A stretch of 64,000 nucleotides of DNA from Chamaecyparis obtusa. Taxonomy: Eukaryota > Streptophyta > Pinopsida > Cupressales > Cupressaceae. The translations under genes were made by a program, and so were the position numbers. Positions 45,930 through 58,652 of the stretch are shown here, piece by piece. The notes under the pieces are model-generated. The model was not told the DNA's origin, made no database searches, and worked only from the letters and a program-made list of their open reading frames with translations. The stretch is from the NCBI GenBank assembly GCA_027943335.1, contig BSBK01005142.1, positions 124,001 through 188,000 on the forward strand, read 5' to 3'. Position 1 is the first letter of the stretch; each line of letters opens with the position of its first letter.

Positions 45930-46568
45930 CCCTCTCATGGATCTAATCTCCTCAGATGATGTATCTACCCTTTGGAATTTCCATGTTGCAGCACAAGATA
46001 TGTTAGCATCATCAAAAGTCAAAGGAAAGATGAAATATCAATATGAAAAATAGCTGGCTCATACCATAGTCTCACTTGTTTTATCGACTCTTGATCAAAT
46101 CTTAGATACAGAGATTGGGTATGTTGACATGACCAATTTCTTACAAAGGCTCAATAAGGTCCAGGGAATGGAAAATATTTTGGCAAAGCTACAAGGGGAG
46201 CTAGAGAGTTGTCAAGTAGTGGAAGTGGACATCACCAGTATTTCAGGCAAATGAGTTGCAAAGTTCTTACCAGAGATGATAACCTCTTTATTGAAGAGGA
46301 AATGACTATAGAATATATTGACAAAGTTAATGTTGATTTCGATTCTGAAGAATTTGGAGCGCAAACAATGGACAAATGTGCTGCATATAAATTTGTGGCA
46401 AAACACTCAAGGGATTCTCTTGTAGATGATTACAAAGTTGTGAAATCAGCATGCACGAATGCAATCAAAGTTGAAGCCATTTTAGAGACAATGAAGATTC
46501 TAAATCTTCCTATGGTTCATGATTGTATTACCAAATATAAGGTCTTCCTTGATAGTTTCAAGGATTGA
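45930..46568 (+). pseudogene. Unrecognised coding-like segment, probably frameshifted
   Basis: One frame from about 45937 reads MDLISSDDVSTLWNFHVAAQ, an in-frame TAG near 46050, then VLSTLDQILDTEIGYVDMTN and LQRLNKVQGMENILAKLQGE. Near 46210 the sense continues in another frame to 46568 (RDDNLFIEEEMTIEYIDKV; AAYKFVAKHSRDSLVDDYKV; EAILETMKILNLPMVHDC). The two parts look like one acidic, mostly helical protein. I do not know the family. It lies directly right of the tandem array and may belong with it to a transposon. Confidence 0.4.
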
Positions 46569-48919
46569 TTCACCTTTCTTCATCTTTTTATTTTAGTTTT
46601 TATGCTTTGTAGATTGGTGAAGATAAATTTCATGTAATGCAATTACATGTAATCCAATATTTCCTCTTACCTCATTTTACCAGGTCAAAGTGGTTGAGTT
46701 GCTCCCACTTTTTCCTCCTCCTTTTTCTCATTTCTTTTCCTATAAAAGGAATGAACCTCTCATTGTAAAAATCATATTTATTTTATATAAGAGAGCTCTG
46801 CCAAACTTGTGCAAGCATAACTATGATTGTGTGGTACTATTTTGGAGAAAAGTAAATAGAAAGAAATAATTGGAAGTGAAGCTATGACTGAGTGCAATTA
46901 TGATGAATCAAATTGGAAGCTATGAATGCAATTTGGTTTTATTGTCTTTTTTCTTATGTGATTCTTGTATTTTTTTAAGAGAAAATTGAAAATCAGAAAC
47001 AATCAAAGCCAAAGCTGTGACTAGGAGCCATTGTGGTAATATAAAACTAGAAGTTGTGATTGTAGGTTATATTACCATCTTATTTTCATGCACTTTGTTA
47101 GAATAGTTAGAAAATCTCTACTTCTGGAAGTCTATGTGCCCCAATGGTAGAGGTATTTCTTATAGAATAGATAAATAGGTCTTAGAGACAAGTCGATATG
47201 CTTTTCAATTAGCCTGTGAGTTGGTGTTGGTTTATCAATATGACTATTTATAGCTTTTAGATAGAAGTGTAGTTTAGAGATTAAAGATTTGCCCATTTCT
47301 CATTCTTTGAATAAGTAGATTCCTTCTTGAAAGATAAGGAGTATTTGCAACACCCTATTTGATAATCTCTTAACTTCTTGCTTACCTTAAAATGATCCAA
47401 GGAATGGTGAGAAGGGGGAGCCTTCCCTTTAAGGTAGGAGAGACATTGTCTCATATATTGTGGCTGGTATCACTATCTTGTAACTGGATTTTTTCCCAAG
47501 ACTATCGGTTGCAAAATATCCACCCAACAAGTCTTCTACCAATGAAATTGTGTAATACAGGTTTGTTAGTGCAAATAACAATCAAGGATTATCGTACGGT
47601 TATGAAGGAAATCAAAATTGTTTGAAGAGGTTGTGTTTCAAGTTAAGTTGTGTGAGACTTAGGGAGGTTTCAATCTTTCCTCTTGGTTTTATCAATCCAG
47701 TCACGCAATGTGACTATTATGTTTGGCATTCTTCAATTTGTTATTGGCCTCTATTCCCAATAGGATTCAAACCCACCTTGAGCTACGTTATTGACCAAGC
47801 AAGTTGCATTTTATGTATAAGGTGCCAAATTATATAATTTTATTTATGTGATGCCAACTAAACATGGATTAATAATGTCTGTTATGATTAATTTAGCAAG
47901 CAAGTGGAATTATTTGATAATAAATTTTCATTGTAATTATTTCAATATCTGGAAAAATTCATTAAAAGTATATATGTTTTGAAAATACAAATAAAATAGA
48001 AAGAGAACTTAGCTTACAGTTGAGAGCTAGTTAGGGTCATCATAATAGCTCTCCTAGAATGATTAGTTCAATGTCATAAATTATATCAAACTTGTACACC
48101 ATGCCCTACTACTCTTCTTAACCTGTATAGACTTATCTCAGATGGTTTCAAACTGGTATAAATCAATGTTGGTGTGCTAGAGACTAAAAAGGCATTGTCT
48201 GGAAAGACTCAGACTTGCACAACCCCCTACAAACTTCCTCTCAGCTATTGTGGCTCACTCCCGGGCTATATCTTTTTATGCACAAGAAGTAATATTTCTT
48301 CCAAAATGAAGTATATTGTTTTAGTAGTTCATTTAGAGAAGGGTAGTCACAAACACAACTCCACTTCTCCAATCAAATCCTCCTAGCAACTGAATAAATG
48401 TAAATGTAAATAATAACTATCTCAAATGTGATTACCTTGTAAGAAGCCCCTAGCAATTCTCCTGACTGTGTCTTCCAACAATGAAGAGAATGTCATTCAT
48501 GAGGGATCAATCACAAAGTCAAAATAGAGCCATTCTCAAAATGTTTGCGAACATTCTCACCAATCTCACATCAACTTATATCTTCACAATTCCAAAACAA
48601 GATTTCCCTAAGTACTTTTGGGATGTCATTATTCAAACACCAACATTAGAACTAGTTCCACTATTAAGATTTATCATCCTTTATCTAGGAACTAAGCTAA
48701 AATCTTGACAAGGTTAATCTCATCATAGTGAGAAATTCGTCTCCTATAAACTTTCTTTGTATCATCCATTAATAACTATTCCTTAATAGTTCAAGATTAT
48801 CATCTCAACAAAGGTTGAACTACTACCTTAGATATCTTTCCATTTCTATCTTCTCATACCATATTTCTTCAAACAATACATATCACCCAATCAATACTCC
48901 AAATGCACATTTTTCATCC
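46569..48919. other. Spacer with an LTR- or promoter-like segment
   Basis: A CT-rich tract (46700-46740) precedes a good TATA box (cctataaaagga, about 46739-46750), the arrangement seen in LTRs and plant promoters. A loosely repeated phrase, gaagctatga, follows near 46898 and 46917. Open frames at 47392-47837 and 48174-48708 show no motif. No gene is supported. Confidence 0.4.
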
Positions 48920-49472
48920 ATATCATTTGCATGGTTCAAAAAAGGGCTCAAAAGAAAAGAGAAATGGATCTTTTTGAACAATTGGAGACATCCTCACATG
49001 GTATAGTTTAGTGAACAAAAGCATGAAGACAAATTTACCCCAACACAAATTAAGGAAGCTCAACAAGATCCTAAGTTACACAAGATGATGGAAAGAATTT
49101 TGGAAATGGATCAAAAAAAGTATTTCCTCATGCTTGCACGACAACATACAAAGTTGCCTCATGATTTTGATGTCACAATTCTGAAAGAACCAATCCCTAT
49201 AAATGACAATGAAGGACCTAGGCAACACAAAAAATGAAAGAGAAAGAAAAAAGTAAGCCCGATAGAAACATTTACCCAATCAAAAATTGATCTACAAACT
49301 GGATCTTCAACCAAAAACTATTCCTTAGAGAACATATGTCCATATCCTTTTGACAAAAACTTAGTGATGATATCTCCTCCTCCCAACTTTGAAATTCCAA
49401 ATTTTGGCAAGTATAAAGGGAAAGGTGATCCTCAAGACCATATTAAGGAATTTTGTGTTGCTTGTATAGAAG
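48920..49472 (+). pseudogene. Old gypsy gag pseudogene, left part
   Basis: Decayed coding sequence ending in YSLENICPYPFDKNLVMISP, PPNFEIPNFGKYKGKGDPQD and HIKEFCVACIEV, then cut by an LTR-like insertion. This is the beginning of a plant Ty3/gypsy retrotransposon gag capsid region (FdGkgDP..H...F pattern). Stops and frame changes are frequent. Confidence 0.6.
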
Positions 49473-51149
49473 TCTATAATGTCCCCTTTTTAGTCCACCA
49501 TTGGCCCTTGCAAGCTAATAAGAGGAATAAAGGGTCCTAATTGGTAGAGCCAGAGGCCAATTCTCACTCCAGTAGTCAAGGATGTTCAAGATTTCTCTTT
49601 ATTTGAGTCAGATTGGCACACTTACTATTTATAGTAAGTGTCTATGTTGGGAAAGTCAGGGTTACTATCTTTAGCAGGGCACTTGAACAATTTGGTAGCA
49701 GTAAGGAGATGTGGTGACATTGACAGAGCCTTCATTTTGAAACTTACTATTTATTGTAAGTTAGTTATGCCATGTTACTATTTTTACCAATGCACTTGGC
49801 CTTGGTGTTAGCAGAGTTCTTGAGTTGTCTAGTTTGGAATAAATCTATTGGCTCAAGACTAAGGCATTAATTATTAATAAAATATTCATTCATTAATAAA
49901 GTATACTTTATTAATAATTAATTATAAATGAACTATTATAAAGTCATCAGTGTAAGTGGGGCCAAAGTCATTAGTAAAGTGCATCATTAATATTATTTGA
50001 CCTGGCACCTAAGCCCAAGGTATTTATTAATGAATTAATAAGTCAACTTTGCATCTAAAAAGAAAATATATTAATTCATTAATGTATCTTCTTGAAGAAG
50101 CTACTTATGAGGAATTATAAAAAGGGATTTGAAAAAAATGAAAGCATCATTGTGAAATGTTGATTTTGTTTGCATTTTGTGAAGACTTTGAGAAATTACC
50201 AAGGGTTTTAGATTTGGCTTGAGAATTAAGAATTCTACAAGCATTTTTAGCACTTTGAGTTTGTGAGTTGCCTAGTGAGATCGTGCATAGGCATTTGTTG
50301 GTCGTATTTAGAGACCAAGAATGCATTAATTGTTTGCAGTGGTTGTGGTATGAATGCTTTATATTTCCAATGGGTAGATTGTAGATGATGAAAAATTTAT
50401 TAATTTCAGATTGCAATTAGTGATAGACCCGCGTTTGGGAATTGGAGGCAACCACAGGTCATTAAGGTGCTGGCTATCCTCTCGACAAAAATGCACTATA
50501 GGACAATTTTATTTTTTTCCAGATTTACAAAAACAAAGCCATTTGTTTTCAATTTTTTGTTGTTGTTTTCAATTTAGAATATGCAGATGATAAAGAACAG
50601 ATCCTGAAAATTTCATAAAAATCTATTGTGTTTTCAAATTTTTCAAATCTGGTCAATGGTGCATTTTGTCTAGAGGATAGTTGCGTCTGGTCATTAAGGG
50701 CCCTCATGAGTGCAAAAATAGGTGACATTGGGGCCGAAGAAAGCATGTTTTGGGCTGTTAGTATCTTACCCTTCAACCTACAGCTTTGGCATCATAGATC
50801 AGAGGGTTTCTACTTTGTAGCATTTCTTATTTAAAGATTTTAATACCTATGTTTACTTATCTAGGTTCCAACATTTTCATTTGTCAATTCTATATGCATG
50901 TAATTTTCACTATAAATATATTCATGAGAGTGATTAATAGATTAAGGTTATTCTATGCAAAGTCTGCTAGCTAGTTTGTATTCCCAACAATGTTATTTTG
51001 TCCTTCCATATATTGTTGAAAAATCTTAAAAAGCACATGCTCTGGAAAAACATAAAAAAATTATAAAATTTCTAAAACCATATCTTTTAGAGATAGTTGT
51101 AACAGAGGTATAAACATTGGGGTTTTGAGAAATTGGCCCATAACAAAAC
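49473..51149 (+). repeat. LTR-like insertion within the old gag
   Basis: It starts near tataatgtcccctttttag and carries ggcacacttactatttatag, shared with the remnant at 42546. A TATA-like ggaattataaaaaggg lies near 50111-50126. No pol sequence is seen, so this is probably a solo LTR, or an LTR plus a little flanking sequence. The right end and target duplication could not be fixed. Confidence 0.5.
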
Positions 51150-52440
51150 ACATTTGATGTGACTATTTCCACGTAAGCTTGAGAGGTCATGCAATGGAGT
51201 GGCTTTCATGATTACCTCTAGGAATCAAAAAAATCAATGTAGTGGATAAGATTATAGCACATTACTCCTCTAACATTGAACACAAGGTATCAATGTTGGA
51301 CCTTTGTAATAAATGTCAAAAGAGTGTGATCCTTTATCTAATGTTTTGCAAAGGTAGATACGATTACTAGGAAAATGTTCCCATCACATTCCAAAAACCC
51401 AAAAGACTGAAATATTTATCCACAACTTAAACAAAAAATTAAGCTATTGATTACAACTCCAATGTCCCCCTTCTTTTGCTAAGGTCTTAAAAAAGGGATT
51501 ACTCATTAAGAAAGCCTTCACGGAAAAAAGATAAATAAAAATTACAAGGATGGGGCTAGTTCTTCCAATAACAATGATAAATCACAATTTTGTACTAGGA
51601 ACAAAAATATTATAAATGATGTTGTAGACATTAAACCTGTGAAAACAAAACAACCCATCTTAAATCTATCAAGGATGTAAAACATTGCTTCATCAAGCTA
51701 TCAAAATAATGATCAATCAAAACCCAAAATCTCATACATTCCTTGCAAGAGGAAATTTACACCATTGGGTGAATCTCTTGAATCTTCTTTTAGGAAGCTC
51801 ATTGTCCAAAATATTATAACACTTCCTAAAGTAAGAGATTACGAACCTAAAATGAAACCCTAATGGCGGAAGGATACTATCTACTACAAATATTAGAAGA
51901 ACAAGAGGCATAGGATAAGTGATTGCCAATGATTGAAAAATGTCATACAAGACTTGATAGACAAGGGTGATACATCTATTGAGGGATATACGTCCAATGA
52001 CAAGCATAATGCATTCAAGGATCCACTTCCTAGTTACAAGGAAGTACCTTAAACAATAACGATGATAATAATGCCAATTATACAAGAACATCTTATGAAT
52101 ATATCATTAATAATGATTTTGATTTTGATTCATAGACCAATGTGATCACTATCAAAGAAAATCAAGAGTCTATACCAGTTAATGTTACCACTAATCGAGG
52201 AAAGGTTACTCTACAAGGAGTGCCTCCTAAAGCCCTCATCCACCTAAAGTCAATACAATGTTTTACACCAATTGAAAAAGATATGTAATTAGCCTACAAT
52301 ATCCTGCTAGGAAAACCTTGGATTCATTCAATGCAAGTTGTGCCATCTATGCATCATCAATGCTTAAAATTCCCATATAATGGCCAAGAAGTCACTAGTA
52401 TATTCGAGGCATATTTTCGACGGCCTTTTGTCAAAATTCT
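51150..52440 (+). pseudogene. Old gypsy gag-protease pseudogene, right part
   Basis: Gag resumes after the insertion with SLRGHAMEWLS, KINVVDKIIAHYSSNIEHKV and SMLDLCNKCQK. It continues with a late gag segment (FTPLGESLESSFRKLI; LPKVRDYEPKMKP; VIQDLIDKGDTSIEGYTSND) and the aspartic protease end ([35 protein letters not shown]). Many stops and frameshifts. The order and motifs are those of large plant Ty3/gypsy elements. RT is not found downstream. Confidence 0.6.
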
Positions 52441-52526
52441 GACAAGACGTCATTGAATTGCCAACAAACATCACTGTCAAAACTTGTCGTCAGTATGTCT
52501 GATGATGCTCGATAATGTCAGAATTC

Positions 52527-53270
52527 TATAATGTCCCCACTTTAGCAGTTGTCAAGTTGTGTGACTGTTAGCCTAGTTTTGCATGGTCCAAGAGGCTAAC
52601 GAAGGGTTCAGTGGGATCCTGGGATGTTTTGGCCTAGTCATTTCCAATTTGGGCCAAAATGGAATGGATTTACATGATTTCATATAAAATTCCTATTTTT
52701 AGTAAGTTAGTAGGGCATGGGTGATGTTAGGTTTAGTGATTGGATTTGATTCTCCTTGATGAGAGCTTCCTGAAGAGTTGTCACTTGTATTATTCTGAGC
52801 CTGATTACTATTTTGTTTTAATGCTTGAAGTTTATTAAAGCAACATTTAAATTAAATATTAAAATAATAGTGTTACTTTAATATTATTTATGTTGGGTTG
52901 TGTGCTTGAGAGGGGACGCCCAAGTGAGACATAAGGTGTTATTTAATATTATTTTATTTTAAAAAACTTTATCCCACATTGCTTGTGAAAAGTGGGTCAA
53001 CCCTATGAAGTATAAATAAAAGGGGAGCTTGTGGCCATTGTTCAACAGGTTGAATATGAGAAGAAATTGATGTGTGAGTTGCAGATCTATTCTTGGCAAT
53101 AGAGGATGTCTATCCTCTCTTGTGACATTCTAGATTTCATTCCCTTGGGTTTTGGCCTTTGAAATCCATTGCTATCAGCTTCATTATTAGATAGATTGGG
53201 TGCATTTCCAGCTGTAGGCAGGTTTGATGTTTTGCTCATATCTTCTTCACTACGTGTTCAATGCTTATGC
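52527..53270 (+). repeat. LTR-like segment, possibly solo LTR
   Basis: It begins tataatgtccccactttagc, the same type of start as at 49473. The TATA-like agtataaataaaagggg lies near 53009-53025, followed by the kind of leader seen in LTRs. Boundaries are approximate and no target duplication is clear. Confidence 0.45.
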
Positions 53271-53809
53271 CACTATGAGGGGATGATTTTATGAAGATAT
53301 TAGACCGAATGAAGACAAATTAATACTATAAAAACACTGTAGCACAAGCACTATTAACGTCATTATAGTGTGGGTACTATTCATGTCACTGTAGCAATAG
53401 GATTGAAAACAATTGCTAGAGCATTATGTTAATAATGCTGGAGTAATTAGTGAGTTGATAATCTGCCATGTATTTGATTTTATCAATTCTAAAAATAACA
53501 TCTTATTAGTAGTAGTTCAATTTCCAGTTTGCATATTATTATAGTTTCTTTCTTCTTCAAGTTGTATGATTCCAAATCCATGCAAATACACAAACAAATG
53601 TTTCATGTCCAGAGTTATAAGGGATTTAAAACATTAAACGAAGAAATAAGGAGTTGGATGCAAATCGTTTGATAGAATTCCTATCAGCAGTTGATTTAGT
53701 CTTTGGGCATTCAAGGGTACCCATTACAAATTCTGACACCAATGTGCATTGGATTTACAACAAGATGTTGTATTTGAAGACATTGTTTGTCCAAAGGCAT
53801 CCTCATCGG

Positions 53810-53995
53810 TGGAATTTGATAGGTCATTAGGATTCTGACAACCATCGGGGATGCATATCCGACAAGGATGTTGTCAGACATACAATATCCTCGTTCGTAT
53901 AATTTGACAAGTCATCTAACTTCTAACGAGGATGTTGTCAGACATACAACATCCCCATTGGTGGAATTTGACAGGTCATCGACGTTCCGACGACA
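53810..53995 (+). repeat. Short tandem repeat with gttgtcagacatacaa units
   Basis: aaggatgttgtcagacatac and gaggatgttgtcagacatac recur with a tail like atttgacaggtcat, two to three diverged copies of about 65-75 bp. Similar gtcagaatt/gacgtc wording appears at 52413-52526. Confidence 0.6.
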
Positions 53996-56539
53996 AATTA
54001 TTATTTTTTTATAAAAATAATACAAAATAAAAGGGTTGTGAATCCAACTTGTGAGATCGACTAGGAAGCATGTAGGGGTGAATTCCTATGATTCTCTATC
54101 TCTCACTACAAATAAATCCTAGTTAACAAGCAAGCATCAAATATAGAAAAAACTAATGAGAGGATTCCAAAACATAATTATTAAAATTATTAAAACATTG
54201 TAAAAGAAAATTGTTCTTCAATCATTGAACATCATAACAAACATTTATAAAAAATTAATAAAAATAAATATTAAAAATATTAACATCTAAGGACTAATAA
54301 TATTAACTAAAATTTGACATTAATTGTAATTAATCAAGGATAGTAACCTTCAAATATGTAAATTATTTTAAGATATTTATGCATAATTAATCATGTTTTG
54401 AAGGTCATTAAAAGACCATTTTGAATGTAAGGGGTGTAATTTTTAAGTATAAAAGAATGTAAGTTATTGAGTTGACAACTATGTTGTTAACTTGACAATA
54501 TAAGCTTATGTAATTAGACCAATCAAAGGGTAGTTAATGGTTGGTTCATGAAAGTTCAAAGTTGTTATTTGGTTGTAAGGGATGATACAAGTCTATAAAC
54601 ACTAGTACATTTGAGGCCAAATTCTAACAGCCATTTTTCAGATTTGCAATGCCTATTTGTCAACATTTCGACATATGTGTTGGTGTATGATAAACTTCAA
54701 GGTTTGTTTTCACACCCTCCAAGAGACTTCACTTGCCTTCCAGTATCCTATTCCTCTATAGGATCTTCCAATAGGCTTAGATAATTAACTAAGACCTATT
54801 CAAACTTTTCTATAAGAGTCAATCTCTAAAAACTTAACCTCGAATGATCAACACCTTAGTTTTGATTCACTTCTCCACACTCACTTAGAAGGCTCTAAGT
54901 CCCAAATCTCCATAAACATGCTCCAAAATTGTAGGGGTCTTCTCCATCATGAAAATATTTTTTTTCTTTCCCATTTGATCCATCTTGGAAGGGTCTTCAA
55001 TCATCTTCTTATCGGATTCCATGATTCATCATGAATTGACCTTAAAAATAGGCCTATTCTAGTAGCCCTTACCAGTCACATTTTGTTGTTTCTTGAAAAA
55101 CTTTTCCAAACAACTTGAAAAAATAAGACTTTATTTGGATACCCTTTTGGAATTTTTAAAATATTCACAAAGTTTTTGGGTCTGACAGTATCCGTATAGG
55201 TCCTTCCTACAAAAAAGGACAAGAGGCCTAATTTCTAGGACTGAATTGTGATTTTGATAGCAAACTTGTTCAAACTAAATCCTAAAGGATTGGTATGGCT
55301 TCTATCTTCAAAAAATGGTTAGATATGATGTTTATCTTCATGAAAAATTCATGGAGCAGTATGGATCCGTACAACCATGCAATGTTTCTTCACTTCTTTC
55401 ACCTCTAGACCTCTAACCGGGCTTCACAAACTCGCCTAGGGCCTAGTATATAAAATAGTTCCTCATGCTTTCAAACTTCCTAAATCCTAAAAATATATAC
55501 AAAAATGACTCCTCTTACATTTTCATCTAACATGAATGTTTATCCATGGTTAGATTTCATGGAGGAGCCATGACTCTCTAAACTACTCAAAACAAGCTAA
55601 AAATGGACAACCTGAAATAGAATTCCCAAAACCAGCACTTAGATCAACTCAAAATGACTTTCTCTTGAAATGAAAAAGTATCCTAATAGTCAATAGAAAC
55701 CTAATCCAGAATTATATTTATCTTTTCAATCCATAAAGTATGACTATCCACACAAACACCAAAAAATCTCTGTTAAAAAGCTTGCAAAGCTCTCTTTTCT
55801 TTCTCTAAAAACTATTACAATGCATGAATGAGTCTCATGTCTTTGTTTTCGGTATCATTAGATGAAATTTTCCTTACTTTTAGGGATTTTTGGTTGATTA
55901 TAACCTCCTATAACTTAGGGAATCCAAAGATACCCGAATGGCATGCACTCTTTTGCAATAATTTGCAAAATTGAAGACAACTTCTTTTGAACATTTGGCA
56001 ACTTCCACATATGCCATGTTCCTACATTCTTGGGCTTCTAACCTCCTATGTATTGAGGATCCAAATCCATTTATAACCTCATGGAATCTTTATAAAAACA
56101 AGATGTGTTTACAACACATTTAAGACTCTCACCTAAGCTAAGCTTCTAACTTAAAAAATTAAATAAACAACTAACAAAGGCTATTATTGTGACCTTAGTC
56201 CTAATGACTAACTCACCTAGCCAGCATAGAAAGAGACCTACTAAGGTCCTCAAACAACCTATTCTAACTTCTTGACTTGGCTAGAGTCAAGTACAAGCCA
56301 AAAACACACTAACCATGGAGGCTAGCCTAGGCGCTCCTACACCATGTGTCCGTTGGCATTTTTACATTGCAAATTGTGAGGGAAGCGATCACTGTCAGTT
56401 TTCTGACATCATATTGTGTCAGAACCTTGTACATGATTACCAAATTTGTTATGGAATTTATTATAGTGGACCTATCGGAACTCCAGCTAACCATGTGGGT
56501 ATCCCGTCAAACAAACTTCTCAGAATAGCGACGAGTGGG
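53996..56539. other. Intergenic DNA, no gene supported
   Basis: AT-rich, broken in all frames apart from a 76-codon plus-strand frame at 56315-56545 without motifs. Nothing recognised. Confidence 0.5.
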
Positions 56540-56940
56540 CAATAATTCTCCAATGAGAAAACCCATCAAAGATATAGCATGCCTGTCACAATTACTTGTC
56601 AAAAAGAAGTTCTCTCCAACATTATACTTGTTGGAATAGCGATAGATCTATAGTGAATGTCTGACAAGTAAACTTGTTGGTGGTATAGCATTCCTGTCAC
56701 ACCTATCTGTCGAAAATGAGTTGTCTCTAAAATTGTACCAATCGAAAGAGCGATGGTAATGCATTGAGTGTTCGACAGGTAAACCCATCGAAGGAAGAGC
56801 ATTCATGTCGCAATGATCTATTGAAAAGTAGTTTTCTTTGATATTATATTTATTTGCCAAGCGACAGGTGGTAGTAAACGTTCGATGCAAAATTCTATCG
56901 AATGTATAGCACCACTGTCGAAAGAGTTTTCTTTCATGTC
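56540..56940 (+). repeat. Four-copy tandem repeat, about 112-bp unit
   Basis: The phrase atagcatgcctgtcac and its variants recur at about 56574, 56686, 56797 and 56912, and the intervening sequence is related (gtcgaaaaNgagtt..tct..aaattNta..; gacaagtaaac). The unit is rich in gtc/gac words. Confidence 0.75.
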
Positions 56941-56963
56941 AAAAAAGTGACAAATATGCACAT

Positions 56964-57438
56964 TAAAGATAACAAAGCTCAAGAGACCATCATAGGTTGT
57001 CTCTTTCTTTGGTCTATATTATTGAAAAATTGTTTTACCTTTCATTAGCTCATCAAATCTAGGGATTTGAAAGAATTTAATAGAATATTTTTATGATAAT
57101 GTATATTATTTAAGTTGACATTACATGAATTTATCTACTTCACGCACTTCTAGACTATGAGGACAGTGATAAAGAAACATCTCCTCCCATGGCCTACATT
57201 ACTCAAAACACAAGAGGGGATGCTTCTTTATGGCCATCCTCGTAGTATACAAGTGCGTGAAGTATATAAATTTGTTTAGCGTCAAACTAAAATAATGTAT
57301 GTTATACATGAAAATATTCTTTTAAATTCTTTCAAATCCCTGCATTTGATGAGCTAATGAAAGGTAAAACATTTTGTCAATAATATAGATTGAAGAAAGA
57401 GACCAACTATGATGGTCTCTTGATCTTTGTTATCTTTA
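56964..57438. repeat. Long inverted repeat (hairpin), about 220-bp arms
   Basis: Arms 56964-57149 and 57251-57438 are inverted copies with about 90 percent identity by eye (taaagataacaaag at the outside, cacgcactt at the inside). The pairing continues more loosely inward (ctatgaggac...aaagaaacatctcct against aggggatgcttcttt...cctcgtag), leaving a loop of about 30 bases. It contains no open frame. It fits a foldback/MITE-type element or a small-RNA-producing inverted repeat. Confidence 0.88.
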
Positions 57439-57997
57439 GTCCTAGCTACTAGGTAAGGCCTGGAAGACTTATACCTATCGATCGTCGAGAATAATCACCA
57501 CCTTGCCTTTATGTACACTGCATAGTATCCAATATAATTGATCCCAGTCTCACAAAAACATTTTACACTTGTGCAGCTCATCAATACTGGAGGCCTGAAG
57601 TAATTTTATATGATGACTAGTACATTTTGTGCATGGATGAGAAACAATATCTAAATTTTCTAGATTCTGAGAAGAGGTATGAGTGGAGGCCAAAGAAGGG
57701 ATATTTGTGAAGGTTTTATAAACGTAGATTACTGAATCATCATCTCTACACTAGTACTCAACCTGGAAACCCTTATATTTATATAGCCACTCTAGGAAAT
57801 CTCCACAAAAATCCCTTCTGGCCGCCAGTGCATATACGTCTTCTCAGAATCTAAAAACTCTCCATCATTGATTTTTGTCATTTTTTTAGAATCTCTATGG
57901 ACTGAGACCTTAAATTATTGAGCTTCTCTTTGTTTCGAGAATAGTTTAACATTCTCTACTTAACAGGGCCAACCAAGTGAAGGTGGAAGCTCATATG
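57439..57997. other. Spacer between hairpins, no gene supported
   Basis: Nothing recognised. Confidence 0.5.
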
Positions 57998-58104
57998 GCC
58001 CCTCTTAGGAGCCTCTTATGACCCTTTATGATATTTTAAGACCTCTAAGATGTATTCTTAGGGATCATAAAGGGTCTTAAAGGGTCATAAGGGGTCCTGG
58101 GATA
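57998..58104. repeat. Short imperfect hairpin
   Basis: cctcttatgaccctttatgat (58012-58032) pairs with atcataaagggtc...aagggtcataaggg (58065-58094), with a partial internal duplication in the right arm. Confidence 0.65.
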
Positions 58105-58110
58105 CAATAG

Positions 58111-58519
58111 CTAAGAAACATAAATGTAGGCATCATGGTCACAATTTTTTGGAGACACAACATAATTGAGTGGTATATCCAGATGATGCAAAGCAACCAC
58201 TACTCCTCTAGTTCCAAGTCGACATTGCAAGATCCAAAAACCATAGATAAGGAATACATTTAGAGAGCGGAGGAGGGCCATAATGACCAAAATAATACAA
58301 GGTCATAATGACCAAAATAATGTAGGACCCTGTATTATTTTTTTCATTATGGCCCTCCTCCACTCTCTAAATTTATTCCTTATCTATGGTTTTTGGATCC
58401 TGCAGTGTCAACTTGGAACCAGAGGAGTAGTGGTTTCTTTGCATTATCTGGGTATACCACTCAATTATGTTGTGTCTCTAAAAAATTGTGACCATGATGC
58501 CTACATTTATGTTTCTTAG
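58111..58519. repeat. Near-perfect inverted repeat, about 200-bp arms
   Basis: ctaagaaacataaatgtagg at 58111 is exactly mirrored at the right end (58519), and the arms match over almost their whole length to the centre near 58315, with only a few differences. The loop is tiny. The high arm identity implies recent formation. No coding content. Confidence 0.9.
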
Positions 58520-58572
58520 TCTACATTGTAGTCTGTAGTTGTTGCAGTAGCAGAGCCTACCCACAACATAAA

Positions 58573-58652
58573 GGAAGACATCTTTCTAGCCTGGGTTTGG
58601 ATCCTACCCCAATTGTCGAAGGATCCAGGCCTAGGCTAGAAATATGTCTTCC
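58573..58652. repeat. 32-bp inverted repeat at the end of the NOG1 pseudogene
   Basis: 58573-58604 is the inverted copy of 58621-58652 with about four differences. The right member is the NOG1-derived segment for GRHISSLGLDP, so the left one is an inverted duplicate of it. Confidence 0.8.

Noticed and set aside
50147..50834. Open frames of 68-89 codons within the LTR-like insertion
   Set aside because: No motifs; LTR-type sequence with A/T runs and no coding bias.
52395..52440. CACTAGTATATTC as a CACTA transposon end
   Set aside because: The bases belong to the gag-protease reading (GQEVTSI). No matching TAGTG end and no 3-bp duplication were found, although the gtc/gac-rich repeats nearby resemble CACTA subterminal repeats.
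54107..54125. CACTACAAATAAATCC as a CACTA end
   Set aside because: No inverted partner, and the gtcagacatac repeats lie outside rather than inside it.
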